A DNA stretch of 64,000 nt from Tenacibaculum discolor (GTDB taxonomy: Bacteria; Bacteroidota; Bacteroidia; Flavobacteriales; Flavobacteriaceae), in assembly GCF_003664185.1 (NCBI RefSeq), contig NZ_RCCS01000005.1, positions 526,445 through 590,444 of the forward strand. Reading direction: 5' to 3'. The position numbers were made by a program, and so were the translations under genes. Under the pieces are notes generated by a model that saw nothing but the letters and a program-made list of their open reading frames with translations, had not been told where the DNA came from and did no database searches. How positions within the stretch are numbered: the first letter of the stretch is position 1; every line of letters begins with the position of its first letter. Below are positions 39,990 through 48,274 of the stretch, in pieces.

Positions 39990-42719
39990 ATGTTTAAAAA
40001 ACTACTATCCTTAGTTTTGGTAGTGTGTAGTATGGCTATTTATGCACAAACTACAGTAAATGGAAAGATTTACGACGAATACTTGGAGCCCTTTCCTAAT
40101 GCAGTAATTCTTTCAGGAGAAGCAAGAGCAACTTCTGATTTTGAAGGAAAATTTACGTTACAAGTTAAGTCAAACTACCCTATAACTATACAAGTTTCTG
40201 CTTTTGGATATAAAACAGAAATAATAGAGATTACTTCACAAGAACAAGAAGTAAATGTGATATTAAAAGAGAGTGTAGCATTAGATGAAGTTGTAATTTC
40301 AGCATCTAGATCTCCTGAACGAGTTATTGAATCACCAGTAACTATTGAAAGAATGGGTATTGCTGATGTTAAAAGAAATACGTCAGTAACGTATTATGAT
40401 GGAATGGCGAATTTAAAAGGAATAGACTTTAGAGAAAGTGGTTATGGTTTTAAATCAATAAATACCAGAGGGTTCTCTTCCTTTGAAAATACCCGTTTTG
40501 TTCAGTTAGTTGATGGTATGGATACAGCAGTTCCTGCATTAACTTTTTCTATGGGGAATTTAGCTGGAACATCAGATTTAGATGTAGAAAGTGTGGAAGT
40601 ATTACCAGGAGCAGCATCTGCTCTATATGGAGCGAATGCATTCAACGGAATTATGCTTTTGAAAAGTAAAAACCCATTTAAGTATTCAGGAATAAGTACT
40701 TATTTTAAGACAGGGTACACCTCACAAGAGGCTGGAGGTAATAATCCTTTCTACGATTTTGGGATGCGTATGGCATACAGGTTTAGTGATAAGCTAGCAG
40801 GTAAAGCAAATTTTACCTATTATAGTGCAGAAGAATGGCATGCTAATAACACAGGGAATTCTACAGAAATTGGAGGTATTGAAATTGATGGAGATAGATC
40901 TTTACCAGATTATGATGGAGTTAATGTGTATGGAGATGAAGTAAGTGCTACATTAAAGCAGATTGCTACATTAGCAGGTTTACCAGAAACAGTAATTAAT
41001 TCACTATCTGATCAAAAAATTACGAGAACAGGTTATGATGAATCAACTTTAGTAGATTATAATTCAAATGGATTAAAATTTGATGCTTCTTTACATTATC
41101 GCCCTTGGGGAAATGAAAACTTAGAGATTATTTTAAACTCAAGATTTGCGAGAGGTAAAAATATTTATCAAGGAGCAAATAGATATGTACAAGATGGTTT
41201 TTCTTTTGAGCAACATAGATTAGAGTTTTTAGGAAAAAACTTTTTCTTAAGAGGGTATTATTCAGCAAATGATTCAGGAGGTTATTTTGACTCTCGTTTT
41301 AAAGCAATTAATATCAATAGAGCGTGGAAAAGTGATAAAGATTGGTTTGGAGATTATCTAAATGCTTATTTAACAGGTGGTAGAGATCATAAAAAAGCAA
41401 GAGATATTGCTGATATTGGTCGTTTTCAACCAGGGTCTGTAGAGTTTAATAAAGCTGCTAATGAAGTAGTTTCAAAATCTGTTTCAGAAGGTGGTGCTAA
41501 ACTAACAGATCAAACATCATATTATCATGCTGATGGTAATTATAATTTCCGTGATATAATTAAATTTGGAGAAATCCAAATAGGAGGTTCTTACAGAAAG
41601 ATTAACTTAAACTCTCAAGGTTCTGTATTTACAGATGCAAACTCTAAAATTTCATTTGATGAGTTTGGAATCTATACTCAGTTACAGAAGAAGTTTTTTG
41701 AAGAAAGGTTAAAGTTTACAGGGTCTATTCGTTATGATAAGTCAACAAACTTTAAAGGGAACTATTCGCCAAGAGTTTCTCTTAACTATTCGTTAGGAGA
41801 AAATAAAGATCATGTAATTAGAGCATCTTATCAAACAGGGTTTAGAAATCCAACATTACAAGAACAGTATTTTGGTCTTCCAGTAGGAACTGGTCACTTA
41901 ATAGGAGGTGTTGAAGAGAATTTAGATCGTTATACTGTTAATATTGAGGGAGGAAATACGTTAACTGGTAGAGATGCATTTGAAAATTCGTTTTCACAAG
42001 CAGAATTAGATAGAGGAAATTATACAAAATCTCAATTAACTACAATTCAGCCAGAGAAGGTTATTTCTTATGAATTAGGGTATAGAAGTATCATTAATTT
42101 AAGTTCGAATAAAATTTTAGAGCTAGATATAAATGGTTACTATAATAATTATGAATCATTCACGGCTATTAAAGATGTTCTTGTACCTCATTATGGAGGG
42201 TTTAATACAGATGGTACTCCAAATGCACAAGCATTATTAGCACTTCAAAATAATGATGTAACATCTTTCTCTGTAAACACAAACTCTAATGCAGATGTTA
42301 ACTCATATGGAATAGGGGTAGGAATGTCGACTAAGGTTTTTAAAGGATTTGATTTAAGAGCAAGTTATAATTATGCTAAGTTTGATTTTGATGAGAATTC
42401 AGATCCAGATTTTGAACCAGCATTTAATACACCTGAAAACAAAGTAAAAATTCAGTTTGGTCATTCAAACTTGTTTAAAAACTTTGGGTTTAATGTAAAT
42501 GTACGTTGGCAAGATGAATACTATTGGCAATCTTCTTTTTTACAAGGTCTGGTAGACTCTAGAACAGTATTAGATGCTCAGGTAAACTATACAGTACCTT
42601 CAATAAAGTCAAGATTTAAAATAGGAGGAACTAATTTAACAGGTAAAGAATACTTTATTGCACCAGGAGCTGGGTCAATAGGTTCTTTGTATTATATCTC
42701 TTGGACAATTAATGACTAG
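39990..42719 (+). CDS. TonB-dependent outer-membrane receptor
   Basis: This 909-residue receptor has a signal peptide (ending MAIYAQ), a carboxypeptidase-like beta-sandwich (about 21-95) and a plug domain with LDEVVISASRSPERVIESPVTIERM, INTRGFSSFENTRFVQLVDGMD and VEVLPGAASALYGANAFNGIM. A long barrel ends in Asp after aromatic strands (YYISWTIND). It differs clearly from the 635 receptor and is linked with two TonB-domain proteins upstream. No SusD gene follows. The substrate is unknown; vitamin or metal-complex uptake is typical for this plug type. Confidence 0.9.
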   Translation: MFKKLLSLVLVVCSMAIYAQTTVNGKIYDEYLEPFPNAVILSGEARATSDFEGKFTLQVKSNYPITIQVSAFGYKTEIIEITSQEQEVNVILKESVALDEVVISASRSPERVIESPVTIERMGIADVKRNTSVTYYDGMANLKGIDFRESGYGFKSINTRGFSSFENTRFVQLVDGMDTAVPALTFSMGNLAGTSDLDVESVEVLPGAASALYGANAFNGIMLLKSKNPFKYSGISTYFKTGYTSQEAGGNNPFYDFGMRMAYRFSDKLAGKANFTYYSAEEWHANNTGNSTEIGGIEIDGDRSLPDYDGVNVYGDEVSATLKQIATLAGLPETVINSLSDQKITRTGYDESTLVDYNSNGLKFDASLHYRPWGNENLEIILNSRFARGKNIYQGANRYVQDGFSFEQHRLEFLGKNFFLRGYYSANDSGGYFDSRFKAININRAWKSDKDWFGDYLNAYLTGGRDHKKARDIADIGRFQPGSVEFNKAANEVVSKSVSEGGAKLTDQTSYYHADGNYNFRDIIKFGEIQIGGSYRKINLNSQGSVFTDANSKISFDEFGIYTQLQKKFFEERLKFTGSIRYDKSTNFKGNYSPRVSLNYSLGENKDHVIRASYQTGFRNPTLQEQYFGLPVGTGHLIGGVEENLDRYTVNIEGGNTLTGRDAFENSFSQAELDRGNYTKSQLTTIQPEKVISYELGYRSIINLSSNKILELDINGYYNNYESFTAIKDVLVPHYGGFNTDGTPNAQALLALQNNDVTSFSVNTNSNADVNSYGIGVGMSTKVFKGFDLRASYNYAKFDFDENSDPDFEPAFNTPENKVKIQFGHSNLFKNFGFNVNVRWQDEYYWQSSFLQGLVDSRTVLDAQVNYTVPSIKSRFKIGGTNLTGKEYFIAPGAGSIGSLYYISWTIND

Positions 42720-42734
42720 AAATAGTTATAAAAC

Positions 42735-42786
42735 TGTAAAACAAAAAAGAGGCGTGAATTAATTCACGCCTCTTTTTTGTTTTACA
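42735..42786. terminator. Bidirectional terminator, perfect 52-base palindrome
   Basis: The 26-base arms 42735-42760 and 42761-42786 are exactly complementary. The core GAGGCGTGAATT is flanked by A6 on the left and T6 on the right, then by AAAAC / GTTTT. It separates the convergent receptor and CNNM genes. Confidence 0.9.
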
Positions 42787-42798
42787 AACTTTTAAAGC

Positions 42799-43875
42799 TT
42801 ACAATTCGTTTTCAGAATCGTTAATTATCCCTAGTCGCTTAGCACGTTGTTCCCAGCTTTTCCTAGCTAAGCTTTGTAGATTAGCTACGTTATCGCTCTC
42901 ATCCATTATTTCATACCCTAAAAGCGTTTCTATAACATCTTCTTGGGTAACTAAACCACTAACAGCTCCATATTCATCTACAACTAAAGCTAAATGTTCT
43001 CTTTGTTGAATTAATTTTTCAAATAAATTAGGAATAGACAATTCTCTACTGGCTATTATAATTTCTCTCTTAATTGTCTTTAAAGGTTCATTTCCTTTAT
43101 TATCAACCAAAGAAAGTAACAACTGATCCTTTAAAACATATCCAGTTATGTTGTCTGGGTTTTCAGCATATACAGGTATTCTAGAAAATCGTAAAGGTCT
43201 ATTTTCATTGAAAAAGGATTCAATGCTTTGGTTTTCGTCAGCAGTAGTAAGTACCGTACGAGGTGTCATAATATGTTTAGCCTGAACCTCTTTAAAGTTT
43301 AGCATATTTCTAATTACTTTACCCTCACTTTCATGAAAAACACCTTCTTGCTCAGCAATATCAGTCATAGCAGAAAAGTCTTCTCTGCTTAAAACACTTT
43401 CACCATGTGCTCCTTTACCAAATAGTTTAGTAAATAATTGAAGTACCCATATAATACCAGTGTATTTACAGAAGAAAATTAGCACATTTAAAGCTTTGGT
43501 TGTAAAGCCAGCTAGAGACTTCCAATAAGTTGCTCCGATAGTTTTAGGAATAATTTCTGAAGCAACTAAAATTAAAATAGTCATTATAGCAGAAACGATA
43601 AAAACACCGTTTCCTTCGTCATTAAATATTTTCTTTGCCTGAGCACCAACTAAGATAGCTCCTACAGTATGAGCAATAGTATTTACTGTTAAGATAGCAA
43701 TAAGAGGTTTGTCTACATCTTTTTTTAATGTCTCAAGATCTTTTGCATAAGCTTTCTCTTCTTTCTTTTTAACATTCACAAAAGTAGGAGTAACACTTAG
43801 TAGAACAGCTTCTAATATAGAGCATAAAAAAGAGAAGAATATAGATAAGGTGGCGTAAACAATTAATAGTGTCAT
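42799..43875 (-). CDS. CNNM/CorC family transporter-like protein with CBS pair
   Basis: This 358-residue membrane protein has an N-terminal CNNM (DUF21) domain (about 1-150, with VSAIMTILILVASEIIPKTIG). Two CBS domains follow (about 200-320), with MTPRTVLTTADENQSIESF, FSRIPVYAENPDNITGYVLKDQLL, LALVVDEYGAVSGLVTQEDVIETLLG and EIMDESD. Family members are linked to Mg2+/Co2+ efflux and were once called hemolysins. The CorC_HlyC domain usually found after the CBS pair is missing: the protein ends about 35 residues later. It is the last gene of the minus-strand group after a terminator, so it probably has its own promoter. Confidence 0.85.
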   Translation of the reverse strand: MTLLIVYATLSIFFSFLCSILEAVLLSVTPTFVNVKKKEEKAYAKDLETLKKDVDKPLIAILTVNTIAHTVGAILVGAQAKKIFNDEGNGVFIVSAIMTILILVASEIIPKTIGATYWKSLAGFTTKALNVLIFFCKYTGIIWVLQLFTKLFGKGAHGESVLSREDFSAMTDIAEQEGVFHESEGKVIRNMLNFKEVQAKHIMTPRTVLTTADENQSIESFFNENRPLRFSRIPVYAENPDNITGYVLKDQLLLSLVDNKGNEPLKTIKREIIIASRELSIPNLFEKLIQQREHLALVVDEYGAVSGLVTQEDVIETLLGYEIMDESDNVANLQSLARKSWEQRAKRLGIINDSENEL

Positions 43876-43910
43876 TCGTTAAAATTTTTAGGCTAAAATA
43901 CGTAAAAAAG

Positions 43911-43940
43911 AAAACCTCAAGAATATGTTCTTGAGGTTTT
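43911..43940 (-). terminator. Terminator of the DUF3078 gene
   Basis: Perfect 13-base arms (43911-43923 and 43928-43940, core CCTCAAGAA) with a 4-base loop. On the minus strand it is followed by a T-rich run. It lies between the stop at 43960 and the start of the CNNM gene. Confidence 0.85.
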
Positions 43941-43959
43941 GCAATTATGTTTTGTTTTT

Positions 43960-44799
43960 CTAGAAACCGTAATTTATTCCTAGACCAAACACTTCTCTAG
44001 TTTGAAATCCTCTAAAGGCGTTGTCGTCATAAATAGTTTGCATAGAAAGATTTGCAGATAAGTATTTGTTAACTTTCATTACTACGTTAACAGTATAGTC
44101 AATATCTACATTTTGAAAATCTTCTAAATAGTTACTATATAAATTCAAGATATTTTCTACAGATACATTTTTCATTACATCTAATTTGTAATAGGCATTA
44201 ACTGCAGCACCTAATTCATAACGGGTGGTTTCGTTTTGTTTTACTCCAAAAGCAGGGCCTAAATCAGTCAAATGTTTGTGTACATATATTAACTTAGAAG
44301 TTGCTGGAGCAATATTTACTTTTAAATTATCATGTTTTTTCCAAAGCATACCAGGTCCAAACTGGAAGTATGCAGGAGAAAAGAAATGAGATGTTTGCTC
44401 GCCAGAAACATAGGTAGAAGACATTTGAGTTTTAAAGTTGAAAAAAGCAGAGTAATACCAATATCCGCTAGCTTTTTTTCCTAATAAAGAGTTTAATTCT
44501 AAACGATCATCTGTTTTTTGTAGTTCTTCTCCTTTAAGTTTTGTTACTCCATAAGAAGCAATCAATTTATTGTCCCATGCCCAATCACCTTTGGTATAAT
44601 TAAAATCATAGTTTAAACCAATAGTACCAGAAATATTATTTGTACCACCAGCTAACCAATTGTTAAAAGCAGATTGATTAAATAGAAAAGAGATATTACC
44701 ACTTCTTTTCCACCCATCTTTAGGTTCTTCCTTTTTTTCTTCTTGAGCATTAGCTGTTAAAGTTCCTAACAAAACAGCAATAGCTAATAATTTTTTCAT
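43960..44799 (-). CDS. DUF3078 family protein (copy 1)
   Basis: This 279-residue protein has a signal peptide (MKKLLAIAVLLGTLTANAQ) and a beta-rich outer-membrane-type domain. Typical segments are ISFLFNQSAFNNWLAGGTNNISGTIGLNYDFNYTKG and YFQFGPGMLWKKHDNLKVNIAPATSK, ending in EVFGLGINYGF with a C-terminal Phe like a barrel strand. The family is common in Bacteroidota and its function is unknown. It is a paralogue of the upstream 44879 gene; a candidate -7 element (TACATTCG) lies between them. It precedes a terminator. Confidence 0.85.
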   Translation of the reverse strand: MKKLLAIAVLLGTLTANAQEEKKEEPKDGWKRSGNISFLFNQSAFNNWLAGGTNNISGTIGLNYDFNYTKGDWAWDNKLIASYGVTKLKGEELQKTDDRLELNSLLGKKASGYWYYSAFFNFKTQMSSTYVSGEQTSHFFSPAYFQFGPGMLWKKHDNLKVNIAPATSKLIYVHKHLTDLGPAFGVKQNETTRYELGAAVNAYYKLDVMKNVSVENILNLYSNYLEDFQNVDIDYTVNVVMKVNKYLSANLSMQTIYDDNAFRGFQTREVFGLGINYGF

Positions 44800-44830
44800 T
44801 TTAATAGTTTTAAATTAATTTTTGAGGGCG

Positions 44831-44838
44831 CGAATGTA
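44831..44838 (-). promoter_or_regulatory. Candidate -7 element for DUF3078 copy 1
   Basis: On the minus strand this reads TACATTCG, one base from TAnnTTTG, in a short GC-rich patch (GCGCCC) that is otherwise rare in this spacer. Confidence 0.35.
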
Positions 44839-44878
44839 CGCTTAATCTAAGGTTTAGACAACAGCATTATACTAAAAG

Positions 44879-45829
44879 TCACGTCTTATGAAAGATATAA
44901 TTTAAACCAAGACCAAACACTTCTTTAAATTGTACTTTGCTTGAAGCATCGTCATCAATAATGGCATGTAAACCAAGATTTGTAGATAGGTTTTTATTAA
45001 TTTTAACAAAGATATTTAATTGATAATCGATATCAATGTTTTGTGGTTTGTTCAAATAATCAGAATATACTGCTACAATGCTTTCCATAGTTACATCTTT
45101 CATTATTTCACTTTTAAAGTAAGCAGAAAGATTGAAACCTAAACTGAAATTTATATTCTTACCTTCATCTACACCATACTTTCCTGAAAACTCATCAGAA
45201 ACAAATGTGTAACGAGCTGAAGCAGGAGCAACGTTTATTCTTGCGTTATCATTTTTTTTCCATAACATACCAGGACCAAAACTCCAATATGCAGGAGAAA
45301 AGAAATCTGAAACAGCTACTTTAGGTTCTTGTTTATAATCATAACCCCTAGTATATTGCGTTTTAAAATTACTAAAAAATGAGAAAAACCATAGTTTTGA
45401 AGTTCTTAACCCAAGTAAAGAGTTGTATTCAAATTGATCTTCTGTTTTTCTTACTCCTTGACCATCTACATAGCTCAAACCATAAGCAGAAATAACTTTA
45501 TTATCCCAGTTCCATTTTTTTCTCTTGTAATTAAAATCGTAACCAAGTGTCATATTACCAGCAACGGTGTTATTTCCACCTGCAGCCCAATTGGAAAAAG
45601 ATGATTGATTGAAAAGGAAAGTATACTTTCCTACAACAGTCCATTTTTTTGGAGGGTTTTTCTTAATTAACGGTTCTGCAAATACTCTTTTGTTAAATAT
45701 GTAAGAAGCAAAACTAGTGTCTAAAGGTGAGTTTTGTAAACCTACAGAAGAAATACTATCTTTTTTGGTTTCTTGTGAAACTATAGAAAAAGAGTAACAA
45801 GAAAACAGGATTAAGAACAGCTTTTTCAT
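44879..45829 (-). CDS. DUF3078 family protein (copy 2)
   Basis: This 316-residue protein is a paralogue of copy 1, with signal peptide (MKKLFLILFSCYSFSIVSQ) and a longer N-terminal spacer (about 20-60) before YTFLFNQSSFSNWAAGGNNTV. The core segments match copy 1: FFSPAYWSFGPGMLWKKNDNARINVAPAS and KEVFGLGLNYIF. Several positions of the barrel strands are changed, so the copies are old. It lies directly downstream of the DUF2480 gene (33-base gap), as in a conserved flavobacterial gene order with the suf genes. Confidence 0.85.
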   Translation of the reverse strand: MKKLFLILFSCYSFSIVSQETKKDSISSVGLQNSPLDTSFASYIFNKRVFAEPLIKKNPPKKWTVVGKYTFLFNQSSFSNWAAGGNNTVAGNMTLGYDFNYKRKKWNWDNKVISAYGLSYVDGQGVRKTEDQFEYNSLLGLRTSKLWFFSFFSNFKTQYTRGYDYKQEPKVAVSDFFSPAYWSFGPGMLWKKNDNARINVAPASARYTFVSDEFSGKYGVDEGKNINFSLGFNLSAYFKSEIMKDVTMESIVAVYSDYLNKPQNIDIDYQLNIFVKINKNLSTNLGLHAIIDDDASSKVQFKEVFGLGLNYIFHKT

Positions 45830-45862
45830 TTGTGATTAAGTTGAGGAATTCTATGAGTCTAA

Positions 45863-46372
45863 TTATTTTTTTCTCTTATAAAGTGGTACTGTTGAACAAG
45901 CTTCACCAAACATGATGGTTTTAGCTACAGGTTTGATTTTTTCAATTAATAAGGTATATGCTGATGGTGGTATAGGTTTATTTGTGCAGCCTTTGATTAT
46001 TACAGGCTTGTCTTTAAACTCAGAAGTGTCTAACTTTTGAATTATGTCTTGATATATTACAGTTTCTAATAATGTTAAGTCGCCAACAACAACCTTTTTA
46101 GCAAAAGGAGCAAGCTCTGTGGTTAATAAAAGATAAGCCCAAGAAGGAATAATGGCATCTGTAGAACAGGCTAATGAAACATAGCTATCTTGATATTGAG
46201 CCCAATCATGGTTTTTTACAGATTTTCTAAAATCCTTTTCACGAAGAATCAATTCTTCAAACAGCCAATTTTTAATATCAAACACTACACGTTTACCTTT
46301 AGGGTAAAAGTCTTCAAGGTCTATCGTAGTAAGATTACTATTTGCAACTTTATTTATAATATTGTTTGACAT
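45863..46372 (-). CDS. DUF2480 family protein
   Basis: This protein of about 169 residues starts MSNNIINKVANSNL and contains TIDLEDFYPKGKRVVFDIKNWLFEELILREKDFR, LACSTDAIIPSWAYLLL, VVIGDL-like strands and a late CSTVPLYKRKK. The family is small, cytoplasmic and of unknown function, and lies near suf genes in Bacteroidota. The longer frame to 46405 starts inside the terminator of the upstream lipoprotein gene, so I use the internal Met. The position is uncertain by a few bases. Confidence 0.8.
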   Translation of the reverse strand: MSNNIINKVANSNLTTIDLEDFYPKGKRVVFDIKNWLFEELILREKDFRKSVKNHDWAQYQDSYVSLACSTDAIIPSWAYLLLTTELAPFAKKVVVGDLTLLETVIYQDIIQKLDTSEFKDKPVIIKGCTNKPIPPSAYTLLIEKIKPVAKTIMFGEACSTVPLYKRKK

Positions 46373-46394
46373 TTGTTTTTTTGTAAAAATAAAA

Positions 46395-46435
46395 AAAATC
46401 TTCATCTACAATATTGTTTTAAAGATGAAGATTTT
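46395..46435 (-). terminator. Terminator of the lipoprotein gene
   Basis: Thirteen-base arms AAAATCTTCATCT (46395-46407) and the matching AGATGAAGATTTT (46423-46435) enclose a 15-base loop; on the minus strand a T-run follows. Confidence 0.75.
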
Positions 46436-46460
46436 ATCGTTTTGAAAAACTATTGATGAT

Positions 46461-47249
46461 CTACTTATTGTATTCGTAAGTTACGACATATGAGTAGTCA
46501 TTGCTTGATTCATCTCTTTCTATAACGAAATTATCAGAATCGTATTTGTAAATTGTTTTGTATGAACCTAATTCTTTATTGTCTTTATCAAATTCTTGAA
46601 CTAATGTTATGTTGTGTGTCCCACCACCTTCAAAATCTGATTGTAAGATGGCTTTAACACCAACAATATTTATAAGAGGAGAATTTTTATTGTCAAATGT
46701 GTAAATTGTGTAGTTTGTATCTGTATCTGTAGTTTCTTTAACTTTATTGTCAGACAAATACTCGTAACTCGATACAACTGTATTAGTATTACTATTAAAG
46801 AATTGCTCAGTTGTAGTTTTTTCTAGTTTAGAATCAGAGTTATATTGATACTCTCTTATGCTGTTTATTGCGTTTAAAGAATTATAGTTTGTTTGTTTAG
46901 TAAGTAAATCACCAGTATACTCGTACTCACTATAACGGTCTGTTTTTCCATTACTGTCTATATCTTCTGTTTTAGTAATTTTCCCGTTTGTATAAGTGAA
47001 TAAGGTTTTTTCTACTCCTTCAGGGGATTCATGGGTTATTTTAAGTAATTCATGTTTGTCATTGTAATGATAAGTACTAGTTGTGGTAGATTCTACATAT
47101 GGAGTACCTGGGTCTCCATCATCATCGTAGCTTTCTACACTTATTTGTTTGTTCAATAACTTAGGAGATTCTTTTTCGATTATTTCTTTGTCAGAAGTAC
47201 AAGAAGCAATTGTCATTAAAGTGACAAGTAAAAGTGCTGTTTTTTTCAT
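46461..47249 (-). CDS. Lipoprotein with YD-like repeats
   Basis: This 262-residue lipoprotein has a signal peptide with the lipobox TIASC (Cys17). The mature part has several short repeats of the form Y-x-Y-x-x-x-x-L/K-x-K-x-T/E (for example YHYNDKHELLKIT, FTYTNGKITKTED, YEYTGDLLTKQTN, YQYNSDSKLEKTT, YKYDSDNFVIERD). They resemble the YD repeats of Rhs-type proteins and of many Bacteroidota surface lipoproteins, which form a beta-hairpin stack. Function is unknown. It sits between the sufT-like and DUF2480 genes, where other flavobacteria have none, and is closed by its own terminator. Confidence 0.7.
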   Translation of the reverse strand: MKKTALLLVTLMTIASCTSDKEIIEKESPKLLNKQISVESYDDDGDPGTPYVESTTTSTYHYNDKHELLKITHESPEGVEKTLFTYTNGKITKTEDIDSNGKTDRYSEYEYTGDLLTKQTNYNSLNAINSIREYQYNSDSKLEKTTTEQFFNSNTNTVVSSYEYLSDNKVKETTDTDTNYTIYTFDNKNSPLINIVGVKAILQSDFEGGGTHNITLVQEFDKDNKELGSYKTIYKYDSDNFVIERDESSNDYSYVVTYEYNK

Positions 47250-47320
47250 GATTTTTTTATATTTTTTTAAAATTTCATGCGAAATTAGTTATTTAAAATA
47301 GATAAAAAAAATATTGTTAA

Positions 47321-47641
47321 TTACAACATTCCTAATTCTAATTTAGCTTCTTCACTCATCATGTCTTGTGTCCATGTAGGATCAAAAGTAATCTCAACCT
47401 CACAGTTATTGATTTCTTTTAAAGTTTTTACTTTTTCTTCTACTTCAACAGGTAATGTTTCAGCAACAGGACAATTTGGAGAAGTTAATGTCATTAATAT
47501 TTTGGCATCATTCTCTTCTGATATAAAAACATCGTAAATTAACCCTAGTTCATATATGTCAACAGGTATTTCAGGGTCGAAAATTGTTTTTAATACACGA
47601 ACTATTTTATCTCCTAATTCTTCTAATTTATCTTCAGTCAT
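47321..47641 (-). CDS. SUF-associated Fe-S assembly protein, DUF59/MIP18 domain (SufT-like)
   Basis: This 106-residue protein consists of a single MIP18 (DUF59) domain: TIFDPEIPVDIYELGLIYDV at the start, SPNCPVAETLPVEVEEKV in the middle with the conserved Cys, and ITFDPTWTQDMMSEEAK at the end. Such proteins help to deliver or mature Fe-S clusters. It lies 15 bases after sufE on the same strand. The gene order sufE, SufT-like, DUF2480 and DUF3078 is the one I recall from flavobacterial suf operons; the lipoprotein gene interrupts it here. Confidence 0.85.
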   Translation of the reverse strand: MTEDKLEELGDKIVRVLKTIFDPEIPVDIYELGLIYDVFISEENDAKILMTLTSPNCPVAETLPVEVEEKVKTLKEINNCEVEITFDPTWTQDMMSEEAKLELGML

Positions 47642-47656
47642 AATTCTAAACTTCTT

Positions 47657-48082
47657 TTAATTCGCTAACTTACTTTGTTGCGCAATTGCATACATTTTTA
47701 TTTGCTTTACCATAGATACTAATCCGTTAGCACGAGTAGGGCTTAAATGCTCTTTTAAACCAATCTCATCAATAAAATCAGTATTGGCTTCTAAAATAGC
47801 CTTAGGTGTTTGGTCAGAAAACACCCTCAATAATAGAGCTACAATTCCTTTTGTTAAAATAGCATCACTATCAGCTGTAAATTCAATAGTGTCACCTTTT
47901 AATTCAGAATGCAACCATACTTTTGATTGACACCCTTTAATTAGGTTTTCATCTAATTTGTATGCTTCATTTATTAAAGGTAGCGATTTACCTAGCTCTA
48001 TAATGTACTCATAACGCTCCATCCAGTCTTCAAACATAGAAAACTCGTCAATAATTTCTTCTTGTATTTCTTTGATAGTCAT
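47657..48082 (-). CDS. sufE: Cysteine desulfuration protein SufE
   Basis: This 141-residue protein accepts sulfur from the desulfurase SufS and passes it to SufB during Fe-S cluster assembly. The active Cys51 is in NLIKGCQSKVWL, at the same number as in E. coli SufE, and DSDAILTKGIVALLLRVFS is the second conserved block. Start and length fit the family. The SufBCD and SufS genes are not seen next to it in this window, so this is either the end of a divided suf locus or an independent unit with its own -7 element. Confidence 0.92.
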   Translation of the reverse strand: MTIKEIQEEIIDEFSMFEDWMERYEYIIELGKSLPLINEAYKLDENLIKGCQSKVWLHSELKGDTIEFTADSDAILTKGIVALLLRVFSDQTPKAILEANTDFIDEIGLKEHLSPTRANGLVSMVKQIKMYAIAQQSKLAN

Positions 48083-48133
48083 TTTTTAAAACTATTTTTG
48101 CAAAGTCAAAAAGACCGTTTTTAATTAAAGACG

Positions 48134-48141
48134 CAAAATTA
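48134..48141 (-). promoter_or_regulatory. Candidate -7 element for sufE
   Basis: On the minus strand this reads TAATTTTG, an exact TAnnTTTG match 51 bases before the ATG. TGACTTTG at 48108-48101 is a weaker second candidate. Confidence 0.4.
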
Positions 48142-48274
48142 CGACAAAAAAGGCAGTTGACATGAGAGTTTAAGCCTTAATGAGTAGAATTAGTAAAATT
48201 TTAAGTCTTAGCTATTTATAAAGACTTGATGAAATAAATAGATTTCCTTAAGTAAAGGAATATTAAGTAGAGTT

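Noticed and set aside
46373..46405. Start of the DUF2480 gene at 46405
   Set aside because: It lies inside the terminator hairpin of the upstream gene; the internal Met fits the family start.
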